64,000 nt of DNA. Origin: Antedon mediterranea. Taxonomy: Eukaryota; Echinodermata; Crinoidea; Comatulida; Antedonidae. Shown in pieces: positions 1 through 11,400 of the stretch. The notes under the pieces are model-generated. The model made no database searches, was not told where the DNA came from, and worked only from the letters and a program-made list of their open reading frames with translations. Within the stretch, counting starts at the first letter, position 1, and every line of letters starts with the position of its first letter. Location: positions 17,117,001 to 17,181,000 of the forward strand of contig NC_092673.1 of the NCBI RefSeq assembly GCF_964355755.1, given 5' to 3'. A program made the position numbers and the translations under genes.

Positions 1-412
1 AAAATGTTGCTTATTTGATGTTATTCCTAGAGCAGACCTCACACGTACTGATTTCATAGCAACTGATCTGTTCAATGTGCTCCATGACAACAGTAAAATC
101 AAACCGGATGATGTCACCATCCTTTTTGAGGTTGCCGAATTATCAGGTTTGCAGCTTGCTGTAGATCTTGTAAAGCAGTATATGGAAGATAACAACGTCA
201 AAGGTACTGGTGACAAGTTATCCTCTTACCGGAAACTCTTATTTAGGGCTCTGAAAGAAGTTGGACCAGTCGAGTTAAAAGATGTCGTTGCTTATTATGA
301 CCTGCGAAGATTTGGTTTTCAAAACATGTGGGACATTGTATTTTACTTGGAAAGTGAATTACAGCTTGAGGATGAACCATCAAAATTAAATGCATTTGCA
401 GATCGTCTTTGA
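1..412 (+). CDS. tandem death-effector-domain exon, 5' partial, ends at an in-frame TGA
   Basis: The frame is open from the left edge (base 2) to TGA at 410-412, 136 codons. It reads as the second half of one DED (helices around LFNVLHDNSKIKPDDVTILF) followed by a full second DED (SSYRKLLFRALKEVG to about KLNAFADRL). It aligns by eye with the DED pairs at 17966-18505 and 24174-24682. DEDs are six-helix homotypic adaptor folds used in caspase and NF-kB signalling. After the TGA the frame stays open to a strong donor (GTAAGTAT at 435), whose phase fits the exon at 2327. It may therefore be the last exon of an upstream gene (AATAAA at 489-494) or a nonsense-carrying 5' exon of the next gene. The start lies outside the window. 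Confidence 0.7.
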   Translation, partial: KCCLFDVIPRADLTRTDFIATDLFNVLHDNSKIKPDDVTILFEVAELSGLQLAVDLVKQYMEDNNVKGTGDKLSSYRKLLFRALKEVGPVELKDVVAYYDLRRFGFQNMWDIVFYLESELQLEDEPSKLNAFADRL

Positions 413-434
413 AAAAGAGCGCATAATATTTTAT

Positions 435-2326
435 GTAAGTATTTTATTTTTTATTATTATGATAAATGTTTTTGTATTACTGTACAAGAATAAAGATTAG
501 ATTGATCACCAAGCTATGCTATGAAAACAGTTTTTCTTTCTATACAACTATTCGTTTTGTATTTGATGCACAAATTTTACCTCTAAATTGTAGGTGCGTC
601 TTTATATACACAGGTCACTTCCTCACGCACACCAAAAAGCCACACAAAGTTAACACTACAGCAGTAGCCTACAACAACTCTTACTGTAGGCCTAGCTAGT
701 TAGTCTTTTTTTTTTTATTGCAAACATTTCTTGCCTAGAGGATCGATCACCACATAGTATTAAAGAATTTTTTAATTTAACAGTAAATTTTCATCCTACG
801 TATTAATTAATATTTACAGTATTTGCATGAGGTATTCTACCCAGGCCTTCACCTACTCTCTACTCCTCAGAACTCGTGCATGCGTAACTAGATCAGATAC
901 AATAAAAACACAATTATGGGAGGGTCCTTTAATTATGGTAATTATCAAATTTTAATTACACAATAAATAAATATGTCCCTTGATCACTGTGTTTTTATTG
1001 TTATAATTACAGTTTTATTGTATCGTCCTAGTTGACAGGAGCTGGTCAAGCACATCACAAGATGACAATTTTATTACTTTTGCCTTTCCGCTACACCCCT
1101 GTTATACTTATTTTTTTGTTATGTAGAAGATTGAAAATAAAAATAAATAAATAAGATTTTCGTAAAATTAATAATGATATTGCTGGTTTATTATCAGCCC
1201 TCATCATTTAGATTGATTTAATAAAATGGTCATACCTACAAACAAAGTATATATTTAAATAATATGCTTAATTATGATTGTTAATAAATGTAGGCTAATA
1301 AAAGTAATTAAAGAAATGTGGGGATTTCTCTTTTTGTGGAAAGTTCATTGAAGTAGAAGATGCCTGATACGATGTAATAAAGGCAATCAAACGAAATTAC
1401 ATCATCTTGATTCTAATAAATAGATCTGAAATATTATTGTTTTATAATAAAATGTCATTTGTTGTATTCGATTGAGACTTTTACCGTTGAGTACAGTTTT
1501 TCCGTTAAGTACTTATTTAACGGAGTATTTTGAGCGTTGAGATTGTTCTTAACGAAAAACCTTGCGTTGTCAACGTTTTCTATTCGAATGAATTTCTGTT
1601 GAGCACAAATTTACAATTCGAATACAAAAAGTACTCAACGAATGTTTATGTTAACAACGAAAGTTCCCATTCGAATACGACAATTGATATCATTGCTTTG
1701 ATTGTAAAATCTTTTAATTTCGACCTAGAAATAAGTGTGTCATAAAAAATACTGATATTTCAGTCTCTTTTTGTATTTCATTATATGCTGTACCATTTTT
1801 GCTCTGTAGGCATGAGCTCATGGCCCAAACTGAAACACATATATTGGAAAGAATAAACTAAATTTAAAACAGCTTAACAAGTAACACAAATGTTATTTTT
1901 TAACTGCAAAATTAAAAAATCTTTTGGTTTAAATGTTATTACTAATTATACTTGGTGAAGTAATTAATTTGACATCCAAGTCATTGCATTAAGATTCAAG
2001 AACATAATTCTTTATAGAGATAATAAATTATTTAATTCACAAAAACTGTAGAAAGAATCTAGATTTTTAGCTTTACATTCAAGTAGTGTAGATGAAGCTT
2101 GGTGGTTAACATGCTTGCCTTCCAATCCCAAGGTACGGGATTCAATCCTGACTTCCAATTCCACTCCCTGAGCCTCAAGTTTATCAATCCCGTAATAGGC
2201 GAGTTGCTTGCCGTTAGATGCGTATGAAATAAAAAAAAAAAAAAATTGGTGATTTTGCTTTATTGTTAATATTTTACTTTGTTCACTCTCACAAATGTGT
2301 TTCTTTAAATATTACTTTGTTATCAG
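435..2326 (+). other. intron or intergenic stretch before the Roc exon
   Basis: AT-rich with no supportable exon. AATAAA at 489-494 could be the polyadenylation signal of the gene ending at 412. At 1480-1690 there are recurring TTCGAAT (three times) and GTTGAGTAC / GTACTCAAC inverted words, probably an eroded repeat. The SINE at 2085-2245 fills the end. No first exon with an ATG and a fitting donor was identified here with confidence. Confidence 0.5.
2085..2245 (+). mobile_element. tRNA-derived SINE with poly(A) tail
   Basis: An A-box-like stretch (TGGTGGTTAACATGC, around 2100-2114) is followed about 30 bases later by a B-box-like GATTCAATCC (2139-2148). This is the spacing of an RNA polymerase III promoter of tRNA type. 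The body ends in 15 A's at 2231-2245. It does not fold into an intact tRNA by eye, so I call a SINE. It lies about 80 bases upstream of the acceptor at 2326. Confidence 0.6.
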
Positions 2327-2495
2327 TCGAAAAGGATATTCCATCTGCTATTGCTGTTCATGGTACAGACATTAAGGAAGCTTACACTAAGGCCTTGAAA
2401 GAGGGATCTGTCAAAATCAATCTCGGAATGCTTAAAGTGATTGGACAGGAAGGAGTAGGTAAAACATGCCTCATAAATGCCTGTCTTGGAAAGAA
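2327..2495 (+). CDS. exon: Roc domain start with P-loop (G1)
   Basis: Acceptor TTATCAG at 2326, donor GTAAGT at 2496. It encodes a leader helix (DIKEAYTKALKEGSVKINLG) followed by the Walker A / G1 motif GQEGVGKTCL, which fits GxxxxGKT. The helix before the P-loop is typical of Roc domains in invertebrate Roco proteins. It ends in phase 2 and needs one base from an upstream exon. Confidence 0.85.
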
Positions 2496-5400
2496 GTAAG
2501 TACTAGTTAAAGGACAGTGAAATGAACTATGAAATATGCGTGTTAACTATTAAACAAGAAATATTTCTTACAAAAAACGCTGCTCGCTTATTGAAAAATA
2601 TTTTTTATTTCAAATGTTTTTGAATGTGTCATTTTATTCTCACATACTGTAATAGTTATTTTACCTGAAAAAATGTAATTTAAAGCAACAAATACTTAAA
2701 TTGTCTGTCAGACAATGGTTTTTGGGTTTCTTTTCTTTTTTTATATGTGAATAAATATTATTTTTTTGTTACAGAAGTGAATACTCAATTTCTGTCACTT
2801 TAGTTAATTTTATTGCTAAGGTCAAATCTGGGGGTCACTAGGTCACCCTAGATATTTCAATTGTGAAGTATCCTATTACAAACACAAACTTTAATGGACT
2901 GTTTCGATAATAATTCAATGAATATCTGACAGTGAATATACCAGATGACATGTCCTAATAGACTCTTTCCCAGACGTTTTTTGGGTCTACTGTAGCAGCT
3001 AGAATCAATAAGTCATAGTGGAGTTTCCATTTTCACAAAACTGTCTGTCCTTAGAACTATAACTGCTGCTTGCTTTAGCTTCTGATTGAGAAGTCCTAAT
3101 GGGACGTAGCGGGCTAGAGCAGCAGCGTGAAAATTATGATTCATAATGTTTACAGCACGTAAAATTGACCCAAGTTCAGTGTTGGTTTCAAATGATTTTC
3201 ACTTCAGATTTAGCCCAAGCATAATGTTTACAGCACTAAGTGACTCAAGTTCATTATTGGTTTCAAATGATTTTCACTTCAGATTTAGCCCAAGCATAAT
3301 GTTTACAGCACTTAAAAGTGACCCAAGTTCATAATTGGTTTCAAATAATTTTCAATTCAGATTTAGCCCAAGCATAATCTTTACATCATTTAAAAATGAC
3401 CCAAGTTCACTATTGGTTTCAAAATAATGTTCACCTCAGATTTAGCCCACAGCACTTAAAAGTGACCAAAGTTCACTATTGGTTTCAAATGATTTTCACT
3501 TCAGATTTAACCCAAGCATATTAATGTTTACAGCACTTAAAAGCGACCAAAGTTCACTATTGGTTTCAAATGATTTTCACTTCGGATTTAACCCAAGCAT
3601 AATGTTTACAGCACTTTAAAAGTTCCACATATTGATTTCAAATTATTATACTTCAGATTTGAGAAGGAGCATAAAGTTACAGATGGCATAGCAGTGATAA
3701 GAACTGTAACCACAACATGGACAGAAGATTATGACGATAGTGGTAAACATAAATTAATTTAGCTTTAGTATTTTTGTTATCCTTCTTGCAGTGAATTATG
3801 ATAAACTATTAACAGATAAATTGGAGATCAATACCTCTACTGACATACAGTAGTATATTGTTGGATACTGTATGTTGATATGAACAGTCAAGTAACTTGA
3901 CTGATTTCTGCATGATTTTTTTTTCCATAATAAATATTAACATTAGGAACTCCCAGATCGGTAAAATTATTCCGTTGACTACCTAAATTTAAGTTTCAAT
4001 ATTAACCACTAATTGATGTTTAGTTCCATTCCAAAATTGTTTATATCTACTAAGCTATCTTCTTTGTTTTCTACTCTTACTCCACCCTCTATTAACCAAC
4101 CTGAGCCACCTTTGTTTTTATTTCTTTTATTCCAGTATATATATTTCATGCAATTTAATCATCAAATATCAAGTTATTCACTTAAATCAAACCTAGGGCA
4201 TACAGAAATGGAAAACTTTGTTTTTTGTTTTTTTCAGGTAATCCCTCAAAACAGTATACAAAAGTTGTCGCTGACAAACTGAGAGCAAAGAAAACTGAAA
4301 ACGTATGTCAACAACATTTTATTAAAAACATTAAAATAATACAAAGGGAATTTCTACCATTATTACTAGCCAAAACTGAAGGCTATATTTTGTTCATGAT
4401 CAATGGGACTTTAAGTGGATAGTTTTCAATTCTTTTACAATCAAATCAAAAATAATGTGTTTTGGAAAGTAAATGTATTTTCTATTATATTAAGGTAAAT
4501 TAGAAGAACATTAATATCTTCTGTGACTATTTATAAGTTTTGTGTTCATTTTATGTGTTAGGTTGTTCAGAAACCCCATACAGATGATGTTGGGGTCTAC
4601 GATGATGATGTTAATCACAACAATAATGATATTAATAGTGATGACAACCACAACAATGATATCCAAAACAGTGATATCAATTACAACAATGGTGATAATG
4701 AAGACAACCACAACAATGATGACAACCACAACCACAACAATGATGACGACAACCACAACAATGACGACAACCACAACAATGATGACAACCACAACAATGA
4801 TGACAACCACAACAATGATGACAACCACAACAATGATGACAACCACAACAATGATGACAACCACAACAATGATGACAACCACAACAATGTTGACAACCAC
4901 AACAATGATGATGACAACAACCACAACAATGATGATGACAACCACAACAGTGATGACAACCACAACAATGATGACAACCACAACAATGATGACAACCACA
5001 ACAATGATGACAACCACAACAATGATGACAACCACAACAATGATGACAACAACCACAACAATGATGACAACAACCACAACAATGATGATGACAACCACAA
5101 CAATGATGACAACCACAACGATGAAAATGATGACAACCACAACAATGATAATAATCATGAAAAACAGAGCAGTGGTAATGATTATTTTTTTGTAACTTTT
5201 TTAAACAATAGTTGTAAAAATGATGTAATATCGATGATAAACCTCTTTAATGACTGTAATATAACATGTGCAATCCTGGGAGTTAATTGGAAGGTAATAC
5301 TGTATCAGCTGTATTAGAAATGTTATTGTTCTTTACAAGAAGTAATAATTATTAGTTACAAATTAATTTGTATTTCTAGTAGAAGTATTTTATAACCTGA

Positions 5401-8400
5401 CTAAAGGACTAAAGAATTTAATTGTATTTATATGATTAAATTCAAGTAAAATAATCACAACTGCTATACAATTTATAAAGAATGAGTACAACAGAGATAA
5501 TGATAATTGTACGCACGCGCTCCAGAGATCAAATTGATACGCCCTTAACTTTAAATATATGGATTATATATATGGATTTACAAAGCGGGATCTCAGGAGA
5601 CATACTTTTACATATATAAACATCACAGGCACATAATAAATTCTAAACAGCCCGGTGATATACTGAAATTTAATTAATTAATTTGAAACAATAAAGATGA
5701 GGAAATCTATGCATGATAAGGAGTGCATGTGGTGTATTTACAACAAAAATCTGTTTTAGCTACAGGTACTGGCATTCCTGTTGATACAGATCAGCAGTTA
5801 GATAAAGATGTAATTCAGGATATTGAGGAAAATAAGGAGGAAACCTTGAAAGACACGTTTAACATCTGGGATCATGGCGGACAATTGATATACCATGGTC
5901 TACATCGTGTAAGTTATGATATATGTATTTTTCTGTTTATTATACATGGTATTCATAAACATAATAGTAACATTATTATTGATATGCAGCCATTGCTCAA
6001 ATATCTGCACAAAGGCTCTGTAAGAAGTATTCAATTAGTTCAATACAAAAACTACAGTATGTTGGCAGTTTGACTGAGAAATGTAGTAACCTATGGAAAT
6101 ACAAATATACAGTTCATTTTAGTGAAAAAATCTTGCTAGTATTTACTTACTTGTCTTCTCATCTGCCACTTGGAAGGTACATGACAGTCGTCTTCCTCCA
6201 CACTTCTATTTAGTGCTGCTTCTTTTAGTTCAGATTATGTATTTATATTGTTTACTCTATCTAGAATATCTATCCTTTTCCTTTCTCTTCTTTTACCACC
6301 ATATCTTTTCTCTCACAATTTTTAGTAGTCCTTTAATTCTATGTCATATTCCTTTGCTATCCTTTTTATTTGCCTTTCCTCTATCTCAATCAATATGTCA
6401 TCATTCTCTTCTGTGCTGAGTATGTTGTGTTTTTAACATTTTTCTCAAGCACCACATCTCAAAAGCATTAATCGTGCATACTTCTTTATCTGTCGTCCTG
6501 TTTCACATCAATACATACTGCAGGTGACACACATGACTTTAGTTTTTCTATATTTGATATTTATTTAATAATTGTTTTATGCTTCATTTATTCTATCCAT
6601 TAGTATTATTATTCTTTGACAATTCACTTTTAAAAGCTAGCCAAAAATTGCTATTTACAGTAATCTTTTTATGAAAAATGATTTTGTTTTTAATCTGTAC
6701 AAATTATAGTTTTTTAGGTGACTTATTGTATAGCTTTAGGAAAATTTATGCAAAAATATTGTTTATGAATTTGTACCAGAGAAGAAGTGTTGCCTAGAAA
6801 GAGTAATACAAATTGTATTTATCAGTTTAATCAGTAAAATACTTGCTTCTTGCAGATGTTCATGACATTACAAGCACTTTATATTGTAGTGTTCGATCTC
6901 AGTGTAGACCTTGAGAAGCGTGCTATTGTCATTGATCCTAATGGAGTAAGTATTTCTAGGCCATGTAAAGTAATATATAGTATTGTAGTTATTGTGGTGG
7001 AAAAGTCTTCTTGAAAAAAGACATATTCTATACATTGCAAAGACTTCTGTTCAAATATTTTGTTACCAAGCTAATCGTGGATAAAATCATTAAATTGTGT
7101 GATTTTATTTTTTCAGGTTAAACGTGAACATCATTGGTCCAACCTCCAGTTCATATTATCTTACATCCTGTCAGTTTATTCTCATAGTCGTATTTTGGGA
7201 AAAAACAAAGCAAAGGGAGTTCACAAACCAACTATCCTTATTGTGGGTACACATACGGGTAAGCTTGGTAAGACTGAAAAAGAACAAAATGATGAGGTAA
7301 TACTACTACTTCTATGTTTACGTTTACTGAAATTATTAACTAGCAAGAATACATTGCAGGTTTATAAGCAAATTAATGTAAAGAAACTGACAACTGGAAT
7401 AGTGTATCAATTAATTTATATATATTATTATTTATTATAATTCATAAAGAAGTTTTTGAATATTAATTAGAATAAATTACAGTAAATTGACCCATGTCCT
7501 ACATTTTTTATTATTAGTCAAAAAAGGTATTTAAAAAGCTTCGACATGCACTTAGAGAGAAAGTGTATGAAGAACATGTCTACCACAAATATTTTGCCAT
7601 CGAAAACAGTGAAGAAACAACAGATGATAGCTTTAGTGAACTGAAAAAGGTTATTGATGAGTTTATGTTAGATTTAGAAAAGCTTGTTCCTTTGAAGTGG
7701 ATGCGTTTTCGATGTGACATACATAAACTAAGGAGAGAAAAACACTTTTCTTTGTGTCCTGTTGAAGAGGTAAATTTACGTTAGTGTTTTGTTTTCAGAA
7801 TAGAAATGTGTTGAAAATAATGAAATCTAAAAAAGCATAAACAAGAGAATCTTCCCACAAAAACAATATTGATTGCTAATATGGTCCTAATCATGTCTGA
7901 AAGAATCATGAGCCAGACCACTTGTAATACCTGGAATATTCACTGCAATGTTACCTCAGTGATGGCGCCAGGGAGGGTTAGTTGGCTACGGGGGCTCTAG
8001 CCCCTGGTCGGGGAGCCTAGAATATGCCCCAGCAACCACTACAGCAAAATTATGTTCACGATCTATTGTTTGTCTGTTCACCAATTTTTTAATTTACAAT
8101 TAACCCTTGGAGTACCTAAAATACACATTTCACTGTATGCCTACATTTTTAAACAAAAAAAAACATTTTATTTTCGTTTAGCCAACATCTTTATTTAAGT
8201 TATTACATACTTACTTACATATTTCATTAACTTCTCATCGTACAATATGGTACGCACGCATATACATCTTGGAAATAAACTGATTTCACCTATGGAAAAT
8301 GGTCTATACTTGCGGATGCATTCCCCTCCAAATAAAAGCCAAATTGGCCACCTTTTTAGGCCTCTAGGCCTGATATTTTTTAAATATAAGTGTCATTTTT

Positions 8401-11400
8401 GTAGATTTGCAGCTCTAGTTTTCAAAATTTTCATTTCGTTTCATATTTCGAAGTATACAGTCAGTGCATTGTATAGGGACCTAAGAGCTCTATTTTTTTT
8501 TTTAGCTCAGTCCCAACCATGAGGTAGGGCTGGTCCTGGAGAAATATATATATATTTTATATAATCAAAAGATTTTATCCTGTAAAGGACAACAATGTTG
8601 TTACAAATGCATACCTACCTATGATTTCATATTTTATTTAAATCTGAATAGTAATAACATTTTTCTTTAGCTTAAAATGCTAGCAAGTGAGAATGGTATT
8701 GCAGATGAATCAATCCTTCTTACCTTCCTGTATGATCTTGGTGAAATTGTTTACATGCCTGACAACAAATTATTGACAGATAAAGCAGTGTTAGATCCAA
8801 TGCAGCTAGTGGAAATTGTTACTGCTTTTGTAACAGTCATTACACCTGAAATTCCAGTAAGTAGGTTCATAAAAAATTTAATTCAGTGTTCCTTGGGGAA
8901 TAGAGGTATATGTGAATTCCTATAGGCACTGTAGTATCAAAAGCAATATCTGACAGTTACATAGAGTGGTATATTGCATATTAGATGTGAAATATTAGAT
9001 GTGTATGGGCTAAACTATGTCATTTCATCTATAAGTATTTATCCATATTATGTTTTTTTTTAAACATAATTCCTGCATCCCCTTCAGATTCTAACACAAA
9101 ATTATAAGTATGGCTAGTTAGTGGTGTTTTTTTTTAGCTTCCCATGTTTAGGAAAGCTTTTGACGATGGAAAGAATTTCAAGTTCCTTGTAGCACTGATG
9201 ATTCAATTGGGTTTCATTTGCAAGAGGGAGACAACCAGCAGCCAAGATAGGGCAAGTACATCTACAGTAGGTTTTGTTACCTTATCTTTTCTAACATGTT
9301 TTGCATGCAATATTATGTATAAATAATGATTTTTGGTATGATAAATATATACATTCATTTCATTATTGAAATTTTACATAAAATTTTAAAACATTTTTAG
9401 GCTTCATAAATATTTTGATTAAACTTTCTGCTGAAGATTTTTAAACATGTACAGGAAATGATCTTTAGTTTTCATTAAAATAATTGTAAATGACATTTTA
9501 CAAATCAACAATTTCAGGAATCTGTTGGAAAGCGATCATTTTTTGTGCCACTACGCCTTGCTTTTAAGACATCAAGTGAAGTGAAAGCAGTGCCTGATAA
9601 ATTTCCAGCTATCAGTATCTATTACGACTTTAAGGGATATCTGCCAGATGTATTGTTTCCATACATGATTATTGATTTCCTCAACAAATTTCAAAAGGAA
9701 GGCGTTGACCCAATACTGTCATATAATCATGCTGCACTTTACTTCAACCAAGATCATCATGTGACCTTATCTCTTGTCAAATTTGTGACTACAGAGGATG
9801 AAAGAAATTTCTTGTTAAAGGTATAGGCCTACTGTATCATATATTTTCTTGTGATTATGTCATAATTTAATCTAAGCATCTATATATAAATTATGGTTAA
9901 TTCTGACATAGGCGAGCACAATGCAAAAACTTCTCTACAAATCTCCGCCTTGGATACCTACCTTATCTATCCGAGATGTACCGCCAAACGTAGATTTGAT
10001 AACATTAGTGTGCACGCCGACGCTATTGTTCCATATTTATATCTTAGGAAGATATTATAAAGAGTTTTTTAACAACATTTATGATTTCAACATTGGATTT
10101 TCCTCTCAATTTCAATTCTTCCCGGTCAAAGTAATTTCCGGGTTTAAGATAAGTTCACCTTAGTTTCAAATATTTTCTCTCTTTTATACACAAGGGAGCA
10201 GTTAAAATAATAGATTTGACCCTAAAGGTGACTGGAAACAGGCACTTTCCATCAATCAATACAGTGTCCCTTTGGAAGACGAAAAAAAAATTGGCCATTA
10301 ATCATAGCCATTTCAGTTTTTTGTTTATTTTAAAACATACCACACGTGTGTGAAGGTACAGTAGTTAAATAATAGGAATTGTACTGCAAATTAATAAAGA
10401 TCAAATTAAATATACGCCATAAAGAATCAGAATATATTGTGGGGAATAGTATTATAAAATTACATAGGGAGATTTGATAAGACATTTTTCGAGTGAAATC
10501 CCGATAGCTGAGTTTTATTGAGTAAGCTTGCAGGAATAACTGTAGGCTATCTTCCTGTGTCCCGTTAGGACCGAGATGTCTGCCCATGTTGCAAGCCGTA
10601 ATGTCTTCTTTCTTGGGCCCACTCTGTCACGGCAGTTAGTTTCAAAAGATGATTAAATTAAATAATGTATTAATAATTATTAGGATGGTATTCATTTGAA
10701 TAAACGCCTCTCCAATAAAACATCACTTTGAATAATAACCCCCCCCCCCCCCCCACAACCCAACTATCTAATAAACGTCCATCCACATATTTATAATAAC
10801 ACAATTATACTATTTGTAGTAGAATTCACCGCACTGTTATCTGCAATTTACCAAGCATTTGTTATTCTTTTTTACCACTTTTCATATCTATGAGAGGATT
10901 TCATTTGATTATAAATGTTAACATATTATTAGAACTAAAAAATTTAACATATATCCCTCGAATAAGCACCTCCCTCAAATGACCTCCGCCTCCCCAAAGG
11001 GCCCTACCAAACAATAAAAACTATACTTTAAAATGTTATTAATCATCTAAAACACTGTGAAACAAAGTAGTTCAGTTTTACGAATGTCAAGCATTTTCAA
11101 TAATGGTAACCGACAGAAAATGTATAAGGAGAACATTATCATTCCGAGAACCATCGTCTACACTTCCTAGAGGGGGAGCGAGCGAAGCGAGCTCACCCTC
11201 TAGTAAACTCAAATTCAGATATCAAAACATACATTTTCTTCTTTTTTTTCAGGTGACTATTAAAAGAACAAATGCTCTTAATGAAACAAGTAATGAGGAA
11301 CCCTCTTCTGAAGCATGTAAAGAGGTATTGTTTCATCAGTTTGGACAACTATATAATTTTGTTATAGATATTGTTGTTGATATTTGGTTAATAAGTTAAT

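Noticed and set aside
1530-1745. 71-residue open frame upstream of the Roc exon
   Set aside because: Made of recurring TTCGAAT and AACGAA words, looks like an eroded repeat, no ATG and no donor that would join 2327.
2085-2160. A functional tRNA gene
   Set aside because: A- and B-box words are present but no clover-leaf closes and there is a poly(A) tail, so SINE is the better call.
4511-5195. Long poly-Ile/Val (minus) and poly-Thr/Met (plus) open frames
   Set aside because: Both are other-frame readings of the 18-bp repeat; the frame continuous with the neighbouring exons is the Asn/His/Asp one.
9913-10165. Extra exon or retroelement remnant between COR exons
   Set aside because: Two frames are open but neither resembles a domain I can name, and the flanking exons already join in phase without it.
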